From: Artemisia argyi
Lineage: Eukaryota; Streptophyta; Magnoliopsida; Asterales; Asteraceae
Length of the DNA stretch: 64,000 bases
Assembly (NCBI GenBank): GCA_030686995.1
Contig: CM060680.1
Span: 202,913,322 to 202,977,321, forward strand
Direction: 5' to 3'
In this document: piece after piece, positions 28,110 through 40,400 of the stretch
Numbering within the stretch: position 1 is the stretch's first letter
Layout of the letters: each line of letters begins with the position of its first letter
Position numbers and translations under genes: made by a program
Notes under the pieces: generated by a model
The model's input: only the letters and a program-made list of their open reading frames with translations
Told to the model about the DNA's origin: nothing
Databases searched by the model: none

Positions 28110-28560
28110 AAGTAATACATTATCATATATGATAAAGTAAAAATAGTAATAAGCCTAGAATAAAATCATATGTGATTTTAGATAAATATAACATATGATA
28201 TACTCTTGTTTATAAGGTATCATATATGATAAATCAAAAAGTAATAAACCAAGTGTAAAATCATATATGATTTCGGAGAAATATCATATATGATAATACA
28301 CTTAAAAAACTTGCTTCAGAATTATCATATGTGATAACTGAAATCAAAATAACCAAAACTCTTGAACAAAATCATGATATACCCTTGTTTATAAGGTATC
28401 ATATATGATAAATCAAAAAGTAATAAACCAAGTGTAAAATCATATATGATTTCAGAGAATTATCATATATGATAATACACTTAAAAAAACTTGCTTCTGA
28501 ATTATCATATGTGATAAATGAAATGAAAGTAACCAAAACACTTGAACACAATCAGCAACA
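28110..28560 (+). repeat. Palindrome cluster 3 with ~180-bp higher-order tandem unit
   Basis: This lies between the two converging MULE-1 genes. Seven exact ATCATATATGAT copies and several variants are embedded in a ~180-bp unit (words: ACACTTAAAAAACTTGCTTC, CTTGTTTATAAGGTATC). The unit is repeated about twice here and once at 23125-23280. Confidence 0.88.
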
Positions 28561-28765
28561 ATCTGTTTCATATAAAAACTCAGTAATAATCAAACAATCA
28601 TGTCTAAGTCTGTTACCCAAATTTCTTCAACACAATCCGAAAAACATAAAAATAATCAAAGACACTAAAAAAATATGCGGACGATTTATGTTGAAATTCA
28701 TGGTTGATCCAAGACCTCTCCTCTTGTAACTTTTGATTGATCCAAATCCCCTTCTCTTGTAACTT

Positions 28766-31700
28766 CTACTTGATCCAACTCGGCCTCTTCTGCAAACTTT
28801 TTTGGGCGTGTCCGCCTGTTGTGACCATCTGTCTCTCACATAGTGAACATGCATTCCTGTTCTTTGAATTCTTTTCAAGAGATTGCTCTTGGCCTCCTTT
28901 TATGCGCAACTTTTTACGGCCTTTGGGGTTACCAACAGATGGATTGTTAACGGTTTTTACAGCCGGCTTCGGGACCAACAAGTTCCTCCAAATTATCAGC
29001 CTTGTTCTTAGAAGGAGTATTTGGACAATCAGCCTCAACATCAATCTTTAGCAACCTCAATTTCTCAACAAAATCAGACAACCTTGGCTCGTCTTTACTC
29101 AAAATATGGACACAGTGATCAACAATGAAACTCGCCTCATTTGCATAATTCTCAACAATCTCATTCTTTTCGTCATATCTGTTCCTTTTGTTCCTCAAAG
29201 CAGCAGGTATAAGATTCTTTGTCCAATGCCTCAATATGTATTGACTTGGAATCACTTCAATATTGGCGTTCTTAAACACACAAAAAACATGCCTGGATAA
29301 TATTCCAGCTCGAAGAAAAAGCTGACAGGAACATACAACTGATCCATCCTTTTGGTTACGCAACACCTTAATGGGCAAAAAAAGAAAGAAGATAGTAAAA
29401 AATCATATATGATAAAACAAAAGAAATAAGGTACTAAAAAATCATATATGATAAAAAAAAATGAACAATATTTTTTAAGAAGCTAACATACCTTATATAA
29501 TCCATCAACTCTATAAAACAGGTTAACTGGCTCTTCTTCTTCAGCTTTATCATTATCCTTACCTTTATCCTTAACTCTCTTCCTAGCTTTCTCTCTCAAC
29601 TTAGCTTTCTTCTTCTCCATTAGTGCATCAACAAATTTTGTTTCTCTAATAACAGAGACCTCAGATCCTTCAACCAAGCTTTTGGTTTCTATTTGACAAT
29701 ACCATGTGCCTGCAAATATCTCTGCTTGAACCAGCTCGAACAGAGGACGAGTATAAACCTTCGAAGCATGACGTTCAATCTTAAGATAGGTTCTAAACTT
29801 CGAAACAGAATCAATAGTCTTATGATTAAGCCTCTCTTGTATATGCCTCTGCTTTTCCATTGCTGTCTCAAAACAATTCATAAAATTCATAAGTGTGGAA
29901 CCTTGATTCGTAAAATGAGAGAAAAAGGAGTTCTCACTCTCAGATCTAGACGTCGTCCTCATCAAACCACACAAGGGGGAATCAATAAAATAATCAGGAA
30001 TCCAACACGAACGTATATCAAACATCTTTGTTAACCACTTATGATTCTGCAAACTAAACTCCTCTAATAACTTTGACTATCTATCCTCAAACTCCTCCGG
30101 ACCGATATACATATTCCATACAATTTGATTAAACTTCTTTTTAAAGTCAGTCTCATCATAGATTTTTGAGCATATCTGAAAACAAAACAAATAACATTTG
30201 ATTTACCAAATGATTTGAAAAAAGATATGTGTTATCATATATGATAAACCAATAATAAATACAAAGAAAATCAAGTATCACATATGATTTAACAAATTAT
30301 TTGAAAAAAGGTACAAATTATCATATGTGATAAATCAATAAGAAATACACAGAGAATCAAGTATCACATATGATAAACAAGAAGGCAGAAAAATACCTTT
30401 CCAGGGAGCTTTTGAGTAATATGCCACATGCAAAGTCTGTGTTTAGAACCCGCAAACTCAGCTTCAATGGCATTTCTCATAGCCCCATCCTGATCAGTAA
30501 CAACAATATTTGGAGCCCTACCAAACGCCTTTATGAACGCTTTCAGCAACCAAATATACGAAGCTGTAGTTTCATTCTTTAACAAGCCTGCTGCAACTGT
30601 CACACACCTCCGATGATTATCTATGGCTGTAAAAGGAACAAAAACCATTTTGTACCTGGGAAAAAAACAAAAATAATTAAAATAATAGATTATAGAATAA
30701 AATGCAAATAATACCATCAAAATCTCATATTGAACATAGAAATACTTACTTGTTTGTTCTGTAAGTAGCATCAAATGAAACAACATCACAAAACTCTTTA
30801 TAGTTGTACTTAGAAACTTGATCAGCCAAAAAAATAGCCGCAAGCTCAGCATTTTCAACCAAATAATCAAACAAAAAATCCGACACATGCTTCTTCCTAT
30901 TCTCCATCTTAGATATAATCATCTGTGCATCACTATCGCCTATGTAGCAGTTCACACCCCTAAAAAAGTTCTTAAAATCAACAGAAGTACCATGAACAAG
31001 TAAATAAGAACCCTTCAAACCGGTTAAGATGTGATGAGCTTTCGTTGCGCCTATATTTACACCAGCAGCCTTAACAATAAACAATTGCTCAGAATAGGTT
31101 AACTGCCTCTCAGTCTTCGACAAATGCTTATACTCTTCACGTTCAAGCTCGTGATTATGAATAATATCAAACACATTCAACCTGTACTTAGAAGTACCAG
31201 GAATCAAATCAAATATAACACGTGCTTTGCGGCCTGTGATATGCAGGTTCGAACTTCTAACCTGCTTGTCACTATTCTCTAAGTCTAACGTGTCCACATG
31301 AATTCCCTTGGGACAACCTTCCCTATTACACACTAAATACTTTTGTTTCACAGTACCATTCCTCAACCTTTTTTGGCATGACTTCCTAACCACAAACCCT
31401 GCTTTAGCAGCATATTTCATGTACGCAACAATGCACTTATCAATAGACTTATAAACTTTGCCCTTAACCAATAAAACGTCCACAGGAACTTTAGGAATAT
31501 AATAAACAGTTCCACCAGGAGTGTCAAAATTAGAGTGAGTAGGAAACGATTCAGGAGTTTTCAAAGGATTCAAATCTGAAAAAAAAATAATTAAACAAAA
31601 AATAAAAACAGTGAGTTACTAAAAATGAAATCACAGACACATGTTCTAATTATATCATATATGATATATCATATATGATATCATATATGATATATCATAT

Positions 31701-32043
31701 ATGATATCATATATGATATAATATCCAGACTGCCTTATTGAGAGCTTAAATCTACTTACTAAGAGCTTAAAAACTGCCTGACTCAATCAAAACCTAAATA
31801 AATGGCATATTCAGAGCTTATAACAGCTTAATAACATAGCTTATTAACACTAACAAACGAATTATAGTAAAAATTAAAATAATCAAAAAGCTTACTCTTA
31901 ATTGCTTCAGATAAATCACCGTGTTCATAAGCAACAATCTCCTCAGCATACTTAGCTGAAACATCTTCACTAACAACAATATCTTCAAAAGCAGTAGAAG
32001 AATCATTAACAGCAATCTCTTCAGAAGTAGTAGAAGAATCCAT
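28766..32043 (-). pseudogene. MULE transposase, FAR1/MuDR type, broken
   Basis: The DDE transposase of MULE-1. Likely exons (minus strand): 32043-31894, ~31574-30750, 30655-30397, 30175-29492, 29366-~28766. The order is an acidic N-terminus, then a FAR1-type DNA-binding region (KAGFVVRKSCQKRLRNGTVK, CNREGCPKG). The transposase core has D1 in SFDATYRTNK and D2 in VVTDQDGAMRNAI, followed by HRLCMWHITQKLPGK. A SWIM zinc finger (CSCQLFLRAGILSRHVFC) comes next, then a C-terminal Cys/His segment (CSLCERQM). Damage: in-frame TAG at 30077-30079, a frameshift near 28.99 kb after EELVGPEAG, and a further shift in the C-terminal zinc segment. In the SWIM motif (CxC..CxH) the third Cys is Ser (GILSRH). 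Dead by inspection. Confidence 0.88.
31645..31725 (-). repeat. Palindrome cluster 4: five head-to-tail copies
   Basis: Five ATCATATATGAT copies run with almost no spacer in intron 1 of the transposase pseudogene. The whole block reads nearly the same on both strands. Confidence 0.93.
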
Positions 32044-32490
32044 AAAACCTACATATAAGATAAAAAAAATGAATAAGTTAGCTTTTAGAAACAGAGAGCT
32101 TATAATTAAGCTTAAATAAAAATAAACGATAAAAAATTAGGGTTAGCTGATGTATGGGATGAAGAATGAGCTAAATTAATGAATTGAGAAGCAAAAATTA
32201 GGGTTTGTTGAAGAACGGGATGAAGGAGGTGGTTGGTTAAAGGAAGCGGTTAGATGAGAGAAAAGAAAGAATCACACACTTTGTGTGTGTGAAAAATGAC
32301 GCATTAATTGAGATGGGAGTAAAAAAATATAATTTATAGAGTACAAAAATACCCTTGTAAATGTTAAATCTAATCTCAGCCACTAGATCAAAATGAATAG
32401 AAGGTAGTTCAAGTAAAAACAATATGTTAAAGTAGGATACAATATCAACCGTTGGCTGCATAGCTCTATGGTTCAAGTAATTTAACCTAA

Positions 32491-33055
32491 TGAAAAACCA
32501 CCCACTTTCCATTGCAATTAACGGTTCATACTTCATACATCGACTACTCATGGGTAAACTGCCTCGATTTTAAACCTTTGGAAAGGAGCAGCACAACAAA
32601 ATCAACGGGATGTACATATACTCGGGAGGCTGAGGGCTAATATCCAATCATTAATCATAGTGTCGATATGTTCCTCGGTGGGCCCATTATTTTTCTCAGT
32701 ACAACAAAGGTAATTTTGGAACATGCTGTCTTCATTTTCAATAATAGAGTGATTTAGCCTCAGCCCTATTTATAACATAGGTAGAATGCTTCCCAATTCC
32801 TTCATCCCATTTTCTCTAGCTTCCTTCTAAAATTTCATTCTAAGTTTGTAATTTTAATCCAGCCTTTATAAACCTTTCCAGAACCACCTTCACCTAAAAT
32901 ACTATCATTTCGAAAGTTTTTCGTAGCAGACATGAGTTCTACAAAACTATATATCTTAGGATTTGGATGAGGCAAAATCTGGTCATCGGGCACATTGTCA
33001 CAAATGCCGCCTACTAACGTGTTACCAAATACATTGCTACTGGTGGCCACCGGGT
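32491..33055. promoter_or_regulatory. Kinase pseudogene upstream region
   Basis: At 32655-32790 it has CCTCGGTGGGCCCATTATTT and GTGATTTAGCCTCAGCCC with CTATTTATAACATAGG, a possible TATA region. Related sequence occurs at 16620-17010. From ~32860 it runs into the inverted copy of the kinase first exon. Confidence 0.45.
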
Positions 33056-33275
33056 AACTACTAACGTGTTACCCAGTGGCCACCAGTAGCAATGTATTTG
33101 TAACACGTTAGTAGGCAGCGTTTGTGACAGTGAGCCCGGTAGCCAGATTTTGACTCATCCAAATTCTAAGATATATAGTTTTGCTGAACTCATTTCTGCT
33201 ACGAAAAACTTTAGAAATGATAGTATTTTAGGTGAAGGTGGTTTTGGAAAGGTTTATAAAGGCTGGATTGAAGAA
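32860..33275. repeat. Inverted repeat of kinase exon 1 (arms ~200 bp)
   Basis: The left arm (32860-33054) encodes on the minus strand [18 protein letters not shown]...[13 protein letters not shown]. The right arm (~33077-33270) encodes on the plus strand the matching NSKIYSFAELISATKNFR...[13 protein letters not shown]. By eye the arms are about 93% identical over ~195 bp with a ~20-bp spacer that itself repeats CTAACGTGTTACC. A transcript through it would fold into a long hairpin. Confidence 0.9.
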
Positions 33276-34923
33276 AAGCATGGCTCTAAGTTTACCGGAA
33301 GCGGTCCTGTTACTGCTGTCAAGAAGTTGAATTCCGAGAGTATGCAAGGAGTTCAAGAGTGGCAGGTAATTCATACCGTGTACAATGTGTCACTGCGTAT
33401 ACATGCAAGTTTGCTTGTTGGTGAAGCTGTAGTTTTTAAGAGATTAGTGCAAGAACTTTAGAGTATTTAATTGGTTTATGAAATGCAAATGGTTATTAAA
33501 GCACCAACTCGATAATATAAGTTGTAGTATGCATCATTGTAACAAGAATGTGTTTTTGTTATTAAAAGTTATTCCTTTTGTGTCCTTACGTGACACCTTT
33601 TAAAAATTTGTTATGATTTTTTTGGATAGGCTGAGGTAAACTTTCTAGGAAGGCTTTCACATCCGAATCTTGTGAAACTTTTGGGATATTGTCACGAGGG
33701 CGAAGAGCTTCTACTTGTATATGAATTTATGCAAAGAGGCAGTTTCGATAATCATCTTTTTGGAAGTAAGAATTCTTTCTATGTGATTGTGGGTCCCATT
33801 TTACAAGAATTATAAAGAATATAGAATGGAAATTCATATTTGTGATATGGATTTTGCAGGACGGTCGACTGTTCAGCCACTCACATGGGATATACGGCTA
33901 AAAATTGCAATAGGAGCGGCTCAGGGGCTATCGTTTTTGCACAATTTAGATAAAAGTGTTATTTATAGAGACTTTAAGACATCAAACATACTTCTTGACC
34001 GGGTAAGTTTAGTTAGTTTTGTGGGTTGTAGCTCATTCATACACAACTGTACTTTCCTTCATCCAGTTGAAGGAACTACTCTTTGTGCCAGGAGTAACAC
34101 TAATTCTTTCTTCTCTATTTGTTATTGGTATTGACAGTCGTATAATGCCAAGCTAGTGGATTTTGGGCTGGCTAAAATGGTGACAACACGGGTCATGGGT
34201 ACATATGGCTATGCTGCTCCGAAGTAACGTTGCCACAGGTAATTCTAACACATAAGATTAAGGGAAACAGCATATAGGTAAGGCTTATGGACTAGGGGTG
34301 GGGTGTAAGTTGAAAACGTAAACTACAAAACCAGACCAAACCTAACCAGACCGGAGTAAATCATGTTAGGTCAGTTTGGTTTGGTTTTGGATGGCATGAT
34401 TCTTTTTTATTCTAAATCTTATCATTCGGTTAAGTTCAGCTCGTGGTCTTAGTTGTTGAATGAAATTGAACCATGCCACTAGTATTAGAACCTTTGATCT
34501 GCTACTAGTATAAGTAAAGTAATTTTATTCATATTAAATAAAAAATGCATAGCTTTTTTTAAGTATCTTATATTAACACTCTTTATGTACCACCATGATA
34601 TAGTAAAATGCATGATTAAGAAAGATGATATAAACCATGAACCTGAAAATGACTGTTTGGTTTTGGTTAGAGGTGTCATTTTTTTATTTTATTTTTATTT
34701 TTTTATTTATTTATTTTTATCAATTTGCTCTTGATTGGGCCGATTTAGGTTTACGATTTATGTCTACGGGTCAAACAAGTAAAATAAAAAAGCATAGGTA
34801 AAAAGGAAACGGGTCAAATGGCTTGAAAGGCCCAATGTGTGCTTCTAGTGCAAAAGCATCACTAATCATTTTTAATCCAAAAGTTGTATGTTTGAAAACG
34901 TATACCGTAGCTTTTTTTTTGTA

Positions 34924-34974
<51 letters not shown>

Positions 34975-35571
34975 TATTGTAATGGTAGTTAACACACTGA
35001 TTGTTTATGAAAAAAGTTTGAACTTTTTGAACCAAAAGTATTGCAAACTCAAACCAAACGGCCCGCTTTGTCCAAGATGTTTAACCCATTCCCCAATTAG
35101 CCAGACCTGTCCATGTTTGCTCGACTCCATCTTTGGTCGATCCAAATTGAATTAAACCATTTCCATGTGTTTGCAATCGATAATGAAAAATTGTACACCT
35201 CAACTGTTAATCTTAAATTTTCGTTTCAGGTCATTTGTATGTGAAGAGTGACGTCTATGGTTTCGGGGTTGTGTTAGTTGAGATACTAACAGGCATGCGG
35301 GCACTTGACAACGGACGCCCAGCTGCCCAACAAGTTCTAGTGGACTGGGTCAAACCGTATTTGGATGACGGTAGAAAAATAAAAAAACATTATGGACCCA
35401 AGGCTTGAAGGAAGATACCCTTCAAAAGCCACAAGCAGTGTTGCTCAATTAGCCCTCACGTGTCTTGTGTCTCAACAAGCAATGCGACCGTCAATGAAAG
35501 AAGTGGTTGCCACACTAGAACGACTCGAAGACATCGAAGAAAAGCCAAAAGTACCTAGAAATGCCTTTTAA
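33077..35571 (+). pseudogene. Receptor-like cytoplasmic kinase (RLCK-VII type), broken
   Basis: Resembles PBS1-like Ser/Thr kinases that act below immune receptors. Exons by splice sites: ~33077-33365, 33630-33765, 33860-34002, 34138-34238, 35230-35571. It shows the Gly-loop GEGGFGKVYKG, a VAIK-type lysine in [25 protein letters not shown], the catalytic loop [45 protein letters not shown] and [15 protein letters not shown]. Defects: no clear ATG exon, a one-base loss near 33107 (TTTGTAAC against TTTGGTAAC in the inverted copy), a short activation loop, a frameshift after GYAAP (stop at ~34225), and an extra A in the A-run at ~35380 that shifts frame before [11 protein letters not shown]. The intron before the last exon has a long T tract (34929-34970). 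Confidence 0.88.
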
Positions 35572-36447
35572 ATATTGTCATTAACCTTTGCATCATCGTT
35601 CACCGCTTCATGTTAAAGTATATGTAAACCAAGACTCGCCAAAAGGTTTATGATACATTGATACCTACTAGTATCAGTTTTATTGTTGGTAATTATCTAG
35701 TTGTGGATTTAACGTAGATATTAAGATAAGTAGTTATATGTTATGTATTTTTGTGAAGGTGACAATTATATTGCTATCTTGTTTATTCCGTTACAGATTA
35801 TTACATTTTCCGTTAGAGTGTATGGTAAAAGGCAGAGATTTTTGTTGGTAAAAACAAAAGAGAACTTATAAAAAAATCGGAGACACTGATCACTTGATCT
35901 GATGAAACTAACACTTGTTTTAATGAAACTAAGTATTTCCAATATAATACCCTTAATAAAAATATACTAACAATAACAATGATATGAAAGAAGACATAGT
36001 GATTTGGAAAATGGCAAATAACAATGCGTCTTGCTATTATGATTGTATCTTTTAGTGATTATATCTTATGCTGCTTATCTTTTTGGTATACGATATTAAA
36101 CAATCATTTGTAAAATCACCTCAACATATCCCTTAAACACGTAAGAATATTCAAACTGACATCGAAATTCATTATTTAGAATTACTAGTACATAAAAGCA
36201 TCGACAAAAAAAAGTTGCCGAGTTTTTATAACATAATAATAAGCGATCTTTTTCTCTATCGTGGTATATTTTCAAAACGTTAAAAAATATATCACATACA
36301 ATATTTATGCACTTTTGGCTTTTCGTAAAAGGTTATCACTTCAAAAGTGGCTAAAGTAGAGGGGGTAACATGAAATTTTGAATAAACAAAATAGTACTGT
36401 ACTACTTTGAGTCATCTTCTTTATCAAGAATATCACCGACACCTCAA
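35572..36447. other. Intergenic AT-rich DNA between kinase relic and copia element
   Basis: Probably begins with the former kinase 3' UTR. No ORF or repeat structure was recognised. Confidence 0.45.
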
Positions 36448-37087
36448 TGTTGGTAAATTTAGTGCTCTTGAGGGATAAATTCACACCTGGTAATGGGTTT
36501 GGAGGTATGGAGTATACACCCATTTGGTCACTGAATTCCCTGACTCAATAGTGGTTATGTATTGAATCTGTTGATAGTAGATTCTGCTGCTAGTGTGTTT
36601 CCACTGATGTGTTAACGTTACCACTGCAAGGGTTATTGTTTCCACTGCAAGGGTTGTTGTTACCACTGCTAGTGTTAACATTACCACTGCTAGTGATAAT
36701 GTTTCCACTGATAACCACTGATCCCTATTATTATGGAAATTATTATGTTATCATTAATGGGCCGTTAATTATACATAATACCATGGGCTAGGGTTTTGAG
36801 TATTCTCTATTATAAATAGAGATCACATCATTCTGCATGGATATATTTTTATCATACGATATACTAAACACAAAACCCTAAACACTTCTATATGCATCTG
36901 GTTCTTGATTTGTGCCTAAAACAAGAACTTCACTTGGTCTTATCCCATAGAGATATTCGTGTAACCCAGGCATAGGGTCGAATAGTTTCTATTGGAAAGT
37001 GTTACCACGATTTCAAGTGAATATCCGGTACCTTTATTGATTATCTTAACCCTAATCTGGGAACCCGTTTACATATAACGACCAACA
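36448..37087 (+). repeat. Copia 5' LTR
   Basis: TGTTGG...CCAACA, with a possible TATA box in CTCTATTATAAATAGAG (~36807-36823). A small internal repeat of CCACTGCAAGGGTT / CCACTGCTAGTG words lies at ~36620-36705. Confidence 0.93.
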
Positions 37088-37391
37088 ATCAATTTTGAGT
37101 ATTCTCTATTATAAATAGAGATCACATCATTCTGCATGGATATATTTTTATCATACGATATACTAAACACAAAACCCTAAACACTTCTATATGCATCTGG
37201 TTCTTGATTTGTGCCTAAAACAAGAACTTCACTTGGTCTTATCCCATAGAGATATTCGTGTAACCCAGGCATAGGGTCGAATAGTTTCTATTGGAAAGTG
37301 TTACCACGATTTCAAGTGAATATCCGGTACCTTTATTGATTATCTTAACCCTAATCTGGGAACCCGTTTACATATAACGACCAACAATCAA
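36794..37391 (+). repeat. 299-bp tandem duplication across the 5' LTR/leader junction
   Basis: 36794-37092 is repeated at 37093-37391. The unit covers the last 294 bp of the LTR (including the TATA region) plus 5 bp beyond it (ATCAA). The 3' LTR has only one copy. Confidence 0.92.
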
Positions 37392-37413
37392 TAGAAACTA
37401 TTAGTGATAATCA

Positions 37414-40400
37414 ATGGCTGCTGCTATGAGACAAATAGCTGCTAACTTTTTCAAGTTGGAAAAGTTTGAAGGTGTTGATTTCAGAAGATGGCAAAAGAAG
37501 ATGCACTTCTTGTTGTCAAGCATGAATGTGGTGTATGTTCTCACTACTGAGATTCCAGAAGATCATGGAGATGATGCTACTATGGATCAGATGAGGGCAA
37601 GAAGCAAGTGGGAGAATGATGACTACATATGCAGGGGTTTAATTCTCAATGGTATGTCTGATTCTCTTTTTGATATTTATCAGAGTGTTGAAACTTCTCA
37701 AGAATTATGGGATTCCTTGGAAGCCAAATATATGGCTGAGGATGCATCAAGTAAGAAGTTCCTTGTTTGTAATTTTAACAATTACAAAATGGTTGATTCT
37801 AGACCTGTCATGGAACAATACAATGAACTTCTTAGTATACTTGGTCGGTTCACACAACACAAGATGAACATGGATGAGGCTATTTCAGTCTCTTGTATCA
37901 TCGATAAACTGCCTCCTTCTTGGAAAGAATTCAAGCATATGCTTAAGCATAAGAAGGAGGAGTTAACTCTTGTTGAGTTGGGCAGTCACTTGCGCATTGA
38001 GGATTCACTCAAAGCTCAAGACATTGACAAGCCAAAGAGTAGCACTGCTACTGGTCCATCAGTTGTCAATATGGTGGAGCATAACAACTCCACCAAGTAC
38101 AATGACAACAAGGGCAAGCGTAAGCATCAAGATAACACCAAATCTGATCTTAACAAGAAACCTAAGGTGACTTGTTGGAAGTGTGGGAAACCTGGACACT
38201 TCAGGAAAGATTGCAAGGGTGGTAAAGTTGGAAACAAATCCAATGGATCAGGCACAAGTGGAGGGAATGGTAACACCAATTCTCTGAAAGGTCAGAATGT
38301 ATTTAATAAGTCTTTTAAGATTTATTATGTTACATATATATCTGATATTTACTTTGTGCAGGATGATGATGTTGCGTGGTGGGTTGACTCTGGAGCAACA
38401 ATTCATGTGTGTAAAGATAGAAGCTGGTTCAAGACCTATAAGTCAATGAATGATGGTTCTATTCTTCACATGGGAAACGAGTCAACTGCCCTGGTGCATG
38501 GAAAAGGATGTGTTGATTTGAAGTTTAGTTCTGGAAAGATTGTTTCTTTATTTAATGTTTTACATGTTCCTGATATTAGAAAGAATTTGGTTTCTAGTAG
38601 TGTTTTGAATAACTGTGGTTATAAACAGGTTATTGAATCTGATAAATTTATTTTATCTAAAAATGGTGTGTTTATTGGTTTTGGTTATTTATGTAATCAA
38701 ATGTTCAGACTTAATATTGTTCATGATAATATTGATTATGCTTTTATATCTACATCTAAACTTAATGATTCAAACCTATGGCATACAAGACTTGGCCATG
38801 TACATTTTAAAAGAATGCAAGATATGTCCAAGGATGGGTTAATACCAGCTTTTGATATGAACACTGAAAAGTGTAAAACTTGTATGTTGAACAAGATAAC
38901 TAAGAAACCTTTTCAAGGAGTAAAACGTGAAACTAAAGTTTTGGAGTTAATTCACAGTGACCTTTGTGATTTACATGCTACTCCCTCTTTGGGGAATAAG
39001 AAATACTTTGTGACTTTTATTGATGATGCTTCTAGGTTTTGTCATGTTTATTTATTACATTCTAAAGATGAAGCATTAGATAAATTTAAAGTATTTAAAA
39101 CTGAAGTTGAATTGCAACAAGGGTCTCTAATCAAAAGATTTAGGACTGATAGGGGAGGTGAGTACATGGATACTCTGTATTTTCAGTCTGTTGGTATAAT
39201 CCATGAAACGACTGCCTCTTATACTCCTCAGCAAAATGGTATTTCTGAAAGGAAAAACAGGGTGCTGAAGGAGATGGTTAATTCCATGTTGTCCTATTCA
39301 GGGCTGGGTCAAGGGTTCTGGGGTGAAGCTATGTTAACAGCTTGCTATCTATTAAATAGGGTTCCCAACAAAAAGAACAAAATTACCCCTTATGAACTGT
39401 GGACTAAAAAGAAACCTAACCTTAATTATCTTAGGATATGGGGTTGTAGGGCTGTTGTAAGATTCCCTGATCCAAAGCAGAAAACTTTGGGTGAAAGAGG
39501 CATTGAATGCATCTTTGTTGGATATGCTGAGCATTCCAAGGCATATAGGTTTTATGTTATAGAACCTAATGAATCTGTTTCAATTAACTCAATAATTGAA
39601 TCAAGGGATGCACTCTTTGATGAGAACAGATTCTCATCTATCCCTAGACCAAGTCAAAGGATTCCAAATAGAACCAATGACAATGGTGTTTCAGAGGTTC
39701 CTGCTGATGAGGTTCCTACTGATGAGGTTCCTGCTGATGAGGTTCCTGCTGAGGTTGTGGAACAACAACCTGAACCTGAGCTCAGAAGGAGCAATAGGGT
39801 GAGGACTCCAAAGTCATTTGGACCTGAGTTTCAATTATACTTAATTGAAGGTACAAGGAGTGAGGTCTCTGACCAATACTCCTATTGCTTCATTGTGGAG
39901 GATGATCCCAAAACATTTGAAGAAGCAATGAAGTCCCAGGATGTTGCTTTCTGGAAAGAAGCAATTAATGATGAGATGGACTCCATCATGGGCAATAACA
40001 CTTATGTGTTGACTGATCTACCACCTGGTTGCAAACCTCTAGGTAGCAAATGGATTTTCAAAAAGAAAATGAAGGTAGATGGAACTGTTGAAAAGTTCAA
40101 GGCAAGATTAGTTATTCAAGGCTTTAAACAAAAGTCAGGAATAGACTACTTTGATACTTATGCTCCAGTGGCACGTATCAGTACCATAAGATTGCTAATT
40201 GCTTTGGCATCAATTCACAATCTGATTATTCATCAGATGGATGTGAAGACAGCTTTCTTGAATGGTGATTTAGATGAGGAGGTTTACATGAACCAACCTC
40301 AGGGCTTCATCATGCCTGGCAATGAAAACAAGGTGTGTAAACTGATTAAGTCTCTTTATGGACTAAAATAGGCACCTAAGCAATGGCATCAAAAGTTTGA

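Larger units (their letters stand above)
22160..32490. mobile_element. Decayed Mutator-like element (MULE-1) with ULP1-like cargo
   Basis: The interval holds a FAR1-type MULE transposase pseudogene (-) and a ULP1/C48 protease-like pseudogene (+), converging at ~28 kb. Long ends are weakly inverted. The left has TTGATCAATGGCTGAGATC (~22230) and the right, on the minus strand, has TTGATCTAGTGGCTGAGAT (~32390). Both lie above leaders with CATCCGTCTCATT / CCCATCTCAATT. MULEs that carry ULP-like genes (for example the Kaonashi group) are known in plants. Boundaries are approximate, and no target duplication could be fixed. Confidence 0.75.

Noticed and set aside
28110..28560. CRISPR-like regular short palindromic repeats
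   Set aside because: Spacing is irregular, the spacers are themselves repeated and the host is a plant nuclear genome. The copies are dispersed over an entire transposon.
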